From Dasyornis broadbenti (taxonomy: Eukaryota > Chordata > Aves > Passeriformes > Dasyornithidae), in assembly GCA_013397935.1 (NCBI GenBank), contig VZRN01000216.1, positions 1,643,955 to 1,707,954 of the forward strand: a stretch of DNA of 64,000 nt. Reading direction: 5' to 3'. The stretch's first letter is position 1; every line of letters begins with the position of its first letter. The notes beneath the pieces were generated by a model, which saw nothing but the letters and a program-made list of their open reading frames with translations, did no database searches and had not been told where the DNA came from. This document shows positions 25,801 through 37,839 of this stretch, one piece after another. The translations under genes and the position numbers were made by a program.

Positions 25801-27430
25801 TTGCCTAGAAAAGAGAGGGAGTAAGGGCAAGCAGACAAATCTGTGCAGATACACTCAGAACTGACCCCCAGCTTGTCACCAGAGCCTCTGCAGCATCTCC
25901 TGCAGGAAGGCCTTGAGCAGCCAGGGCTGATCCTTACCAGTCCTCAGCTCCCTGGCTCTACAGGACAAGATCAGCGTCTTGATGGTTCTTTCCAAGCTCA
26001 CCCTGTGCTTTGGGATGATGTTCCACCTCTCTGGAGCCTTGCAGTGCTTTCCAGCATTTCCCCATTCCTTTGCAGCTTCAAGCAGCAGAATCTGGAGCAG
26101 CGGCAGTCAGACGTGGAGTATGAGCTGCGGTGCCTCCTCAACAAGCCAGGTAAAGCACCGCTCTGGGTGTGCATAGCCCTTTTGTCATAGAATCATAGAA
26201 TATCCTGAGTCAGAAGGGACCCACAAGGATCATTTTCCCCCTGGGCATCATCTCCCCTCTCTGTAGGTGGGTCTCAGGTGAAGAGAGGCAGATCTGTAGA
26301 GATGCCAGTGCAATCAGCTGGCTCTAGAGGCTCCGTCCCATCTCAATGCATGTCCCAGCCTTTTGTCCCCATGGAATGCCACATGCAGGGCTCTGTCCCC
26401 ACAGCACTGCCAGCCCAACCAGCCCTTCAGCACGGCAGGGTAGAAGGGTTCGTGCTGCAGATCCTTCAGCCGTGTAATTGCCTGTCCTTCCTTGGGGTTT
26501 GGCTGGGTAGAGAAGGACTGGACCGACGAGGACCGAGGGAGGGAGAAGGTGCTGATGCAGGAGCTGGTGACCATCATTGAGCAGAGGAATGCCATTGTGA
26601 ACTGCTTGGACGAGGACCGGCAGAGGTGAGTGAGCAGTGGGGTGGGCTGGGGGAGGAAGGAAAAGCGTAGCCTGTCTGACTCAGTGTGGCATGAGCGCCT
26701 TGTGGGGGTGGCCTAAGATGTCCCTGTTGCTGATGTCTTTCCCAAGCTTCCCAATCCTTGTCTCTTTGAATGCCTTGTGTGGGAAAGACAGGACAGCACG
26801 TGCAGCATGTGGGATTTATCCTGCTGGTAGCAAATGCTCACAAGGCAGTGATGGATCTGCCCCTCTGTGGCTTCTAAGTAGGAGGCTCTCTAGCCCTAAA
26901 CAATACAGCAGCTGTTTTCAGGCCTGAATTCCTGACCTCTTTCCCATTCTTTCTTTCAGAGAAGAGGAGGAGGATAAAATGTTGGAAGCCATGATTAAAA
27001 GGAAAGGTAAGAAACAACTGGGAAGCTTTCTGGAGTGATGTTTTCACTGCTGACCCTAGTGAGGGGCAGCACGAGCCATTAGTGAAATTGTGTGCAGGAG
27101 AGATTGAATCTGTTCTGTGTAGATGGGAGAGACTTTCCTGTAGGACCAATAAAATTAGAGGCACAGTTGTGCTGCACACTCCTGTTATCAGAGAAAGTGT
27201 GCATACAGTGAGGGCTTTGATTCGTGGCTCTCACCCTTGCCTGTTTTCATGAGTGTGTCTGTACAACTACTGACATCCCACAGTAACAACCTCCCTTTGC
27301 AACCCCAGAATTTCACAAGGAGACGGAGACCGAGAACAAGAAGAAAGGCAAATTCAAGCCCATGAAGGTGCTTAAGCTGCTGGGCAACAAGCATGATTCC
27401 AAGAGCAAATCATCCAAGGAGAAAAGCTAG
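9862..27430 (+). CDS. MICALL1: MICALL1 (MICAL-like protein 1), complete, 16 exons, 929 aa
   Basis: Scaffold on tubular recycling endosomes that links Rab8/Rab35, EHD1 and syndapin-2 in cargo recycling. Exons: 9862-10007, 16034-16082, 16738-16879, 17955-18058, 18753-18880, 21283-21863, 22393-22456, 23122-23507, 23785-24263, 24729-24863, 25141-25267, 25607-25697, 26076-26149, 26511-26625, 26960-27006, 27309-27430 (TAG 27428). They sum to 2790 nt with all phases matching. The start MSGPRGALQAWCRRQC matches the family. Domains: CH at about 1-110, LIM at 164-217, a long Ser/Pro-rich linker with a poly-Pro run and NPF motifs at about 473 and 699, then a C-terminal bMERB coiled-coil from about 740. 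Human is about 863 aa; the extra length lies in the low-complexity linker. Intron 1 is about 6 kb and contains a CR1 fragment. MICALL1 differs from MICAL1-3 in lacking the monooxygenase domain, and none is present here. Confidence 0.96.
10390..10522 (+). mobile_element. CR1 LINE 3'-end fragment in MICALL1 intron 1
   Basis: Matches the avian CR1 3' tail: a GGCTGGATGGGGCTCTGAGC stretch, 'cctggtctagtggaaggtg', 'ccctgcccatggcag', 'tggaac(c)agatgatcttt', 'ggtcccttcca' and the terminal ATTCTATCATTCTGTG. Sense strand is plus. Only the last ~130 bp are present, the usual 5'-truncated form. Confidence 0.9.
18753..21863 (+). CDS. MICALL1: MICALL1 exons 5-6: LIM domain and start of the linker
   Basis: The two zinc fingers of the LIM domain are split by a 2.4-kb intron: 18753-18880 ends in CHCF-R and 21283-21863 resumes at CKEC. 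The ligand spacing is C-x2-C-x17-H-x2-C-x2-C-x2-C-x19-C-x2-H, residues 164 to 217, so all eight zinc ligands are present. The rest of exon 6 is a disordered, acidic and proline-rich linker. Its PRPPIPSKPAG and RPTPAPRK stretches resemble SH3-binding sites. Confidence 0.92.
23122..24863 (+). CDS. MICALL1: MICALL1 exons 8-10: proline-rich region and EH-binding NPF motifs
   Basis: Exons 23122-23507, 23785-24263 and 24729-24863. Exon 8 has a KKKPAPPPPPG stretch, the expected syndapin/SH3 ligand region, then PYNPFEEEDEEE, an NPF followed by acid residues. Exon 10 has a second NPF in CKENPFNRKPS. NPF followed by acidic residues is the ligand type preferred by EHD-family EH domains. Exon 9 is almost all Ser/Thr/Pro/Ala and gives little structural signal. 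Confidence 0.9.
25141..27430 (+). CDS. MICALL1: MICALL1 exons 11-16: C-terminal bMERB (Rab-binding) domain
   Basis: Exons 25141-25267, 25607-25697, 26076-26149, 26511-26625, 26960-27006 and 27309-27430 encode about 190 residues rich in Glu, Lys and Leu with heptad-like spacing (MDAIEHQLDQLEHRGVALEE, SELIYIFKQQNLEQRQSDVE, VLMQELVTIIEQRNAIVNCL). This is the bivalent Mical/EHBP Rab-binding fold that recruits Rab8, Rab35 and relatives. The very end is basic (KGKFKPMKVLKLLGNK), typical of membrane contact. The last intron acceptors all keep the frame. Confidence 0.92.
26185..26250 (-). mobile_element. CR1 LINE 3'-end fragment, antisense, in MICALL1 intron 13
   Basis: Begins with the reverse complement of the CR1 terminus (tcatagaatcatagaat), followed by 'atcctgagtcagaagggac' and 'ccacaaggatcat', a common avian CR1 subfamily 3' end. 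About 65 bp, lying 36 bp after the exon 13 donor. Confidence 0.85.
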
Positions 27431-29110
27431 AGCAGGAGAACACCAGCAGTGGGAGGGAACCCCGATTCACCTCTCCCTGGCCCTGGCTCGCCTCTCCCCC
27501 TGCTCCCTCCCCAGGCACCAGAGCTGCTGCCCCAGGGAGATGCCAGCCCTCAGCCCAGAGTGGGTGAGAATGACCAAAGCCCTCCCCTTCCCGAGGCTGT
27601 GGGGGAGCTGACCGTCCCCTCCCTGAAGCCTTGCTAACAAGGCGGGGAGAAGATGGATTTGCTTTCCAGATGCGTTACCCCATTGTGTGCTCCTGTCATT
27701 AACTGAGAACAAGCGAAGGAGTTTCGTGTTTGTGGGAAAACTTGCACTAACTGCACCCTGTCCCTTCTCCCGCTCTAACTGTGACAGTTCCACGTGCCTC
27801 TGCCTTCTGCCAGGAGGGGACTGGGCCTCCTTGTCCCTCCCTGTCTGCCCACTCTTGTCCCTTTTCTGTCTCATTTTTAACTTCAGGAGAAAACTGCCAC
27901 TAGAATCAGGATTCTTTGGGTTTTCCGGGCCTAAACTTAAAGGTTAAGAAAACACTCCTGCATCACAAGGCTCCAGAGCCATAGCCAAAAAGACAACTGG
28001 TGCCCTATTTATTCTGAGCTGTCCCCTCCCTCGAGTGGCAGGCCAGGGTGGGCTCTGTCACAAGGCTGAGAGGACCCAAGGGGACAGTGTACAGCTGCTA
28101 GGACGTAGCTCACGCGCCCTACTCAGGAACCCCACTGCTGCTAAACACCGCTGACTCTGCTGCCTTCCTGGGCAGGGAGGAACTGTTCCTTTTCCAGGCA
28201 AGAGCAGAAAAGCTCAAGATTGACTCAGTGCCAGCAAGGGGCACTAAATTTGTGTCCCTGCTCACCAGTGCCACCCTTGAGCGGCAGGGGAGAGAGGCGC
28301 CGTCACAACTGACCTTTACCCAGCTTCATCTGTGTACACTTTAGAAGTGTGCAGATGTGGCTGGTTATTTTTACACCTCCTTTACTAGATGAATTCAAAC
28401 CCATCCTAAAACTTAAAACCCCTTATTTTATTTGTCGTGTGTGTGTGTGTACACCGGAGGAGGGAATGGGAGGGGCGCTGTTCTTCCAACCATCCCTTCT
28501 TCCTTCCATTTTTGTTTCCTGCCTTCTCTTCCAAGATGATGAGTTATTTATTGAATTATTGGATCAGTCTGAATTAGAGTTTCATGGGTGTTTGGTTGGT
28601 CAGCTGTTCATCATGCCTTCTCATTAACAAATTAGATATAACCAGCCCTGAGCCATCTGCTGCAGTCTCCTCTAAAAACCCAACAGGCTTTAGCCAAAAT
28701 GCTCTCGGAGCAGTGCCTTGCAAGGTGGCTGGTGTAGCATTCTGGAGAGGGATCCTCATTTCCCAAAACCAGAGGGACCCGAGCCCCTCCTCAATCCCAG
28801 CGTGGCCCCCATGGCTGGGAGTTGGCCAGCTCAGCCCTGTGCTGGTAATGCCAGCTCACCCTTGCCATACCCAGCAGGCTGATGAGGAGCAGTGGCAGAG
28901 GAGGGGAGATCCCAAAGCACAACTCCTCTCCAAGGAGAAACAAATCTGCTTTAGAGCCTGCTGTCACATCACTGTTGCCAAAGGCCATTGGGATTGCTGC
29001 AGCCTCACCCCTTGGCCCTGTGCCCAGTCAGAAGTTTGATTTGTAAATTATACTGTACTAACTCCATGACTTCCATTCACCTGAACAGAAATAAAAGAAA
29101 CATTGGATTT
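27431..29110 (+). other. MICALL1: MICALL1 3' UTR
   Basis: About 1.67 kb from the TAG to the poly(A) signal at 29090, with no intervening AATAAA noticed. It holds a GU-rich tract near 28436-28451 and an AU-rich patch with ATTTA-like pentamers near 28540-28562, which are potential RNA-stability elements. There are no credible open frames. Confidence 0.75.
29090..29095 (+). terminator. MICALL1: MICALL1 polyadenylation signal
   Basis: AATAAA within 'gaaataaaag', followed closely by a GT-rich stretch with 'ttggatttt' and then 'gatcgtggat'. It is the first clear signal downstream of the MICALL1 stop. Confidence 0.8.
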
Positions 29111-30026
29111 TAAAAATGATCGTGGATTAGGTTTCTGATTCCTTTGTGCACTCATGCTGTCCCAGGGCCAGGGCATGCTGCCTGGCTTTGGGAAGTGGCT
29201 GAGTACTGCTAAGAAGCAGAGGATGGGATCTTAAGGAAATGGGAAACTGGGCTTTATGCTGGGATTGGCACAGGAAAAGTGGAGCATCGTGCTTCAGCCT
29301 GCTGGAGGACAGAGGTGCAGGTATGTATGAGGCAAGCAAACAGCCATTTCCAGGCTCTGGGGGAAGCCAGTGGCTTTCTGCATACTGGGCTTTCAGGAAC
29401 CAAAAAATCATGGCCTACGGCAAAGAGCAGCAGGCACTGGGCTGAAATCCCCTGCCCCTGCTCGGCACAGCTGTGGTGCTGAGGCCCTGCCCGGTGGGGC
29501 TGCCAGCAGAGCCTCGCTGATGCTGCAGGTCACAGCCACGGTGACCTGCAGCAATGCCAGGGGCTCATGGCTGTGCAAGGCCAAGCTGCATCTTCCTCCA
29601 GAGACATTCCTGGAGTCACAGGGACAGGAGCGAGCTGGTTCCACGTGTGGGTGACCGCGTGTGCTACCATCCTGCTGTCATGAGAGACCTCCACCTCTGG
29701 GTAGAGGGGAAGGAAGGACATTTCCATGGATGGATTGCTGTACTCTGAGTCACTGCCCAGGCAAAAGAAGGCTCTGCTTTGTGATGTTTTGGGAGCTGTT
29801 GCTATGTGTTTTCATGTCTTTAGTATTACTGAGCTAGAAGGGATCCAGTGTGTGGGAAGGATTTTACAACTTCTGTTGCAGTTTATGTACAAGTTGGTCC
29901 TGCCTTCTAATTTCAGGCAACAGATGGTGCTGCCCCCTCTTTGGAAACAGACACAGGCTCGTGTTCGATGCCGAGAGTCTGGGAAGAAGAGGTGGAAACA
30001 AATTGCACTTGTGTGTTGCCCTTGGC
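29111..30026. other. MICALL1-C22orf23 convergent interval
   Basis: About 0.9 kb between the plus-strand MICALL1 poly(A) site and the minus-strand C22orf23 stop. It must contain the C22orf23 3' UTR. On the minus strand I find no AATAAA or ATTAAA, only a CATAAA variant at 29887-29882. I see no other gene or repeat. Confidence 0.6.
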
Positions 30027-32823
30027 CTAGTCGTGGAGATTGGATTTGTTCCCACCAGGGAAGGCTTTTGTCATGATCATTCTCATTTCCTCACTTCTCT
30101 TCTTGTCAATGATCTCCATCTCATGCATTTTCTGCAAAGTACAAAGAGGGAGAGCTGAGCAGGGAGAAAGCCAGCAGGTTTTTTTTTCTTCTTTTGCCAA
30201 TCTCAAGAACAAAAGTTCAATTTCCCTGATTAAGTTACATGCAGAGATGGAAAGAAAGCTGAAAAACCTCTATCCACCATTCCCCAAATTCATGCCTGAG
30301 CTGTGCCCTGAAGGGAAGCAGCCCTTCCCTGCTCAGATATCAGAGAGACTCTGCTTTATGGCGTCTGACACACAGGATTCTCTCCATGCACTGCAGAGCC
30401 AAGGCCCTCATGTACCTGTGAGATTTCAGTGAGGATAATCCCTTGATACTCCTTGCCACATCCTAGAGCTTCCATCTCTGCCAGGAATTCTCTCCTCTCC
30501 TGAATTTCATTCATCACTGATGGATAAGAGAAAGAACTGTGGAAACAGCATGCAGCCAAAAGGCAAGAAAACCTGTTCCTGTCTCGCCCAGTGACTGCAA
30601 CCATCCAAGAGCGGGCAAGGATCATCAGCTGCAGCTTTGCAGCACAGACCTGCAGCCAGCTGACCCAAATCCTGTCACAGATGTGTCAAGGTGTTGGAGG
30701 CTACCAAGCACAAGTACCAGCAGCAGGGACCAAAGCACCTCTTCTGCACACATAATTTGAGCCTTGCCCATCTTTGTGCTACCCCAGCTGGCAAAGGGCT
30801 GGCAGGGGTGTACACACACATTGGAGATTCCAGCACAGAGAAGTATTAGGCAGGGTTTTGCTATCCCAGAATACTCTGCAGGCCAAAGTCTTTCTCTGCT
30901 TAAAACACTGAAGCTTTGCGAGTGTAACTGCTGTGATCCTGGAATGGAATGGCCCAAACCACAGTTGGGCTGTCAAGTGACCCAGTCCATGTTGAGTCAT
31001 GCTTGCTGGGAAAACGACCAGCAGTACCTGAGCTTGCTTCCCAGCTATCCCTGCACATCCCAAGGCTATTCCCTTGCCAGCAGGGTGCATTTCACGTGGG
31101 CAGCCCAGAGAGCTATCTGCCAGCAAACCTCGGCAGTATGAGCTCTGAGCAGCAAGTCCTCTCTCTTGGAAACTGGGCTTTGTGCCTCCTCCTGTAAAGG
31201 GCTTCAGGTTACTGGCAACACAGCCTGCCACCCCAGCCCTCGGAGGGAGCTGGCTTCCCAGGCTTCCTGCCTGCCTCCCTCCCCAGGGAACATAAAGACG
31301 TACATTCTTCAAACCGGTCAGGCTCAGCTAGCTCCTCTTCCTTTTTCTGAACAAACACCTGCTGCACCTCGTCCTCCACCTCATCCTTCCCCGTTGCTAA
31401 GATGTTTTGAAGTCTTCTCTTCTCCTTTTCCAAATCTCCTGTGAATGCCAAAGGAAAAGAATTTATTCTCAGCATGTCTCCTCAGGGAGGAGCCAGACCA
31501 CACTGCTTCCCTGCCAGTCGTGCCAGAGGAAGTGTGGCATTGATGTCAGTCCATCCCTGGACTGTGTGCAAGCACCACACAGGTGTACAGAGCCCACCAA
31601 ACCAACACCACAGGCTTGGTTCACATTTATGTGCTAGAAAATCACACAGAGCTCTTACTCAAGGACTGTGCAGATCCTGTCACCTGTCACCAGGCAGAAG
31701 TCAGTGAGCACTTACAGTAGATGTTCCCTCAGGGATCCATTTCTAAAGCAGCTTTGAAGACTGAGAGCGTGAGGACGTGGAGAAATTCAGGTACACTGCC
31801 ACTACTGAGATTGCAGGCAGGGGATGGACAGAAGGGGAAGGGAAGGTCCAGCCATCACCATGTATTTATTAGCGACGTTTGCTGTCTTACGTGTGGGCTG
31901 TGGCTTGAACTTCTCTCGGGTGTAGGCATCTCCTGCCTGGCAGACCTTGGCAGGTCGGAGATGTGGTCTGGCTGGAGGCCTGAGTGGCCCACAGGCTGCT
32001 GGGCAGGAAGCAGTCACTGGCTGTTTGCTGGATGGGGGGAAGCTCTGAAGGGGCAGGGCATCTCCTCCTGCGAAACAAACCAAAAATAACAGCAAATCAG
32101 ACAGAAGGGACTCTGGATGGATGGCTCTGGGCCAGCAGATTCACCTGTTGATCCATAGTAGTGTCACAAACAAACACCCCAGTGCCACAAATCTCTCCCT
32201 GCGGCCATTGGGCATGAGACAGACTATGGTTCAAGTCACACTGTTGCACCTTGTTTCCTGGATGACCCGTGGGACACCTCGCCCCGCTTGTCCCCATGTG
32301 TCCGCAGCTGCTGTGCTGCTATTCTAAAACACTTGCCCATCCAAGCAGGCTGTGGGCGAATGCAGAGAATGCACAGCACAGTGGCAGGCAGGAGAGCCAG
32401 GGAGCCTCACTCACGTTCCACATAGTCCATCAGGTATCGCTTCTGGGAATGCGTCAGCTGGAACTCCTCCATCATCGCTGAAAAACACGACGTGTCTGTG
32501 AAAAGGCAGCAGAGCCGGGCTGGGGAGCCCGCCCTGGGACCACCCCCGCTCACAACCCCAACCCGAAGGGCAAGATGCGGGTTTGGGAGACTCCAGCCGG
32601 GGCGGCGAGACCAGCGACGGGCCCGCCCGGTTGTCGGACCGCGGTGGGACGCTTGACTCCGGGCCGATGCTCGGCGGGCCGGACCCCGGCGCCCGAGCAC
32701 CCATGCCCGGCCCGGCCCCGCTCCGCCGTTACCTCTCAGTAGCTCCCGGGTGCCTGAGCTGTAGCGGACCGGCCTGCCCGGCGCCGAGACTCCGCCGCGG
32801 CCCGAAGTCCAGGCCGCCTCCAT
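30027..32823 (-). CDS. C22orf23: C22orf23 / EVG1 (UPF0193 family), complete, 6 exons, 223 aa
   Basis: Minus-strand gene. Coding exons in transcript order: 32823-32733, 32477-32415, 32067-31891, 31438-31304, 30516-30416, 30131-30027 (stop complement 30027-30029). They total 672 nt with consistent phases and GT-AG introns. The product matches the UPF0193 protein EVG1 (human about 217 aa). Shared stretches are the N-terminal YSSGTRELLR, the basic RPHLRPAKVCQAGDAYTREKFKP block, DLEKEKRRLQNILATGKD, and the C-terminal EIQERREFLAEMEALG and GIILTEISQ. It is mostly charged and helical, with no signal peptide, membrane segment or enzyme motif. Its molecular role is not established to my knowledge. The promoter X-box (32881-32894) suggests expression in ciliated cells; that is inference. 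It is divergent with POLR2F and convergent with MICALL1. Confidence 0.94.
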
Positions 32824-32979
32824 CGCGACGGGCGGTGATCGGCGGCACCGGGAGCGCGGCGGGCGGGAGAAGCGGCTGCGGTTGCCACGGCAACGGCGCG
32901 GGAGAACTTCCGGTAGCGTCACAGCAACGGCCGGAAGTGGCTCCCGGAAGTGCGGCGCAGAGGTCGCCGGGTGGGCAAC
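32824..32979. promoter_or_regulatory. Divergent CpG promoter of C22orf23 and POLR2F
   Basis: Only 156 bp separate the two start codons, so both 5' UTRs and the core promoter share this segment. It lies in a CpG-rich island extending from about 32550 to 33350 and lacks a TATA box. Visible sites: an RFX X-box at 32881-32894, ETS octamers at 32906-32913 (minus), 32931-32938 and 32944-32951 (plus), and a CRE-like CGTCA at 32917. ETS clusters are typical of ubiquitous genes such as POLR2F. Confidence 0.85.
32881..32894. promoter_or_regulatory. X-box (RFX-binding site)
   Basis: GTTGCC-AC-GGCAAC: two perfectly inverted RFX half sites with a 2-bp spacer, differing from the textbook X-box only in the spacer. 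It lies 58 bp upstream of the C22orf23 start codon and 86 bp before the POLR2F start codon. RFX factors drive ciliary genes from such sites close to the transcript start. Confidence 0.85.
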
Positions 32980-36602
<3,623 letters not shown>

Positions 36603-36672
36603 TCAGATCCCAGCCGTTGGTTTTATTTTTTCTTTTCCGGGCGTGTTTCTCATTTTGGTTAGTATTTGTGTA

Positions 36673-36678
36673 AATAAA
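36673..36678 (+). terminator. POLR2F: POLR2F polyadenylation signal
   Basis: AATAAA in 'gtaaataaattctag', 71 nt after the stop codon, giving a short 3' UTR typical of this gene. Confidence 0.88.
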
Positions 36679-36878
36679 TTCTAGATCTCCCTATTTTAAA
36701 TTACATTAGATGTGTTTGAGGTTTTTTCCCCTCCGACTTTCTCTTTCATCTCAGTCCTACATGCCTTAGCTGTCTCCACCAGTCTGGGTGTTATTTTTTT
36801 CTCTCTGTGCCATGGAGTGCATTAGTGAGATTCGGGAGCCAAGTGCAGTGCTGTTTTTTCACTGTTGAAGGCCTTGTC

Positions 36879-36985
36879 TTTTGGCTGAAGTCTGCAGTAA
36901 CTCCCTCCTCCTCCAGCACTGCTCCTCCCTGCCTACAGGACTGATACCCAATTAAACTCCTGCTGTACAGAAATGCTCTGGCAGG
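36879..36985. repeat. Local duplicated segment, copy 1
   Basis: About 107 bp from 'cttttggctgaag' to 'gctctggcagg'. It recurs almost unchanged at 37683-37792, including the shared 'gactgatacccaattaaact' and 'ctgctgtacagaaatgctc'. A few substitutions and a 3-bp length change distinguish the copies. The origin is not recognised. Confidence 0.85.
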
Positions 36986-37234
36986 TACTTTAGCTTCAGA
37001 AAAACTCCAGCCTTCCGCTGCTGTCTCTTCTTAAAATGGAAATGCTGGGACACCTCCATTGCTTCCCCCTAGACAGTTGGGCCTTTGTGCCCTGAACAGG
37101 TTGCTGTGGAAACCCCCAATTTCCTCTTTGGCCAGTGCTGGCTGTGGGGCTTCTCAGGAGTATCGTAGAGCAGCTCTCATCAAATCCCCTATTGTTTCCC
37201 TGCTCCCTCGCTGCTTATCAGAAGTGGGGATCCC

Positions 37235-37380
37235 CTTTCAGTGGCACTGCCCCAGCCGGAAGCGCGGCCGCCACTCACGGTCGCGGCAGCCGGGCAGGTG
37301 TGGGCGGTTGTTGCGCTCGCTGCCGGTGCAGCCGTTCCCTGCCACGCGGTGGGACGCGGGTCCTGGGGATGCAGCAGCCA
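37235..37380. other. Small GC/CpG-rich island between POLR2F and SOX10
   Basis: About 145 bp dense in CpG (including a NotI-type GCGGCCGC octamer at about 37264-37271), isolated in otherwise average sequence. An open frame crosses it on plus but shows no recognisable family. It could be an orphan promoter of a noncoding transcript or part of a GC-rich element. I cannot decide from sequence. Confidence 0.55.
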
Positions 37381-37639
37381 CCTCAGTTGTACATACCCTG
37401 CTGGCTCTTGTGGTGGCACAATAGGAGCTAAATCCTAGAGTTGCTTTGATCTGTGTCGTGGTGAAAGATCGGTCGTCTGTCCCCTTCAGGTGCCTGCACT
37501 CTCGCCTCTTTATGTGCCGGGAGGTAGCGTGCTCGAGCGAAGGCTTGGGTGGATGCCTTACAATCTGTAAGGGCTGCCAGCCAGCTCCTACCTAGTTTTC
37601 ATTTCTTGATCTGTGTGCTTCGGGGTTCTGTCTCTGCAT

Positions 37640-37839
37640 AAGGAAGATCTGAGCTTAGGCAGAACACCCCAAATCTTTCTCCTTTTGGCTAGGCTATAGT
37701 CTGCAGTAACTCTCCTCCTCTAGCACTGCTCCTCCCTGCGTACAGGACTGATACCCAATTAAACTCCTGCTGTACAGAAATGCTCTGGCAGGAAGATCAG
37801 GAAGATCCGAGCTTAGGCGGAACACACCAAATCTTTCTC
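37640..37839. repeat. Local duplicated segment, copy 2, flanked by a second short repeat pair
   Basis: The core at 37683-37792 is the second copy of 36879-36985. It is bracketed by a shorter direct repeat: 'gaagatctgagcttaggc' then 'aaatctttctc' at 37640-37682, and 'gaagatccgagcttaggc' then 'aaatctttctc' at 37799-37839. The arrangement A-B-A, plus B alone 0.8 kb earlier, suggests successive local duplication or remnants of an unrecognised mobile element. Confidence 0.8.

Noticed and set aside
32407..32922. Single 171-aa minus-strand frame as one C22orf23 exon
   Set aside because: It reads through an intron (32478-32732). The family match is confined to the ends, which are separate exons joined by GT-AG sites.
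37205..37240. tRNA-Leu pseudogene on the minus strand
   Set aside because: The match covers only the acceptor-side 13 bases. There is no T-loop consensus, anticodon arm or D arm.
37059..37431. Protein-coding exon over the GC island between POLR2F and SOX10
   Set aside because: The frames are short, lack a recognisable domain and depend on CpG-rich composition.
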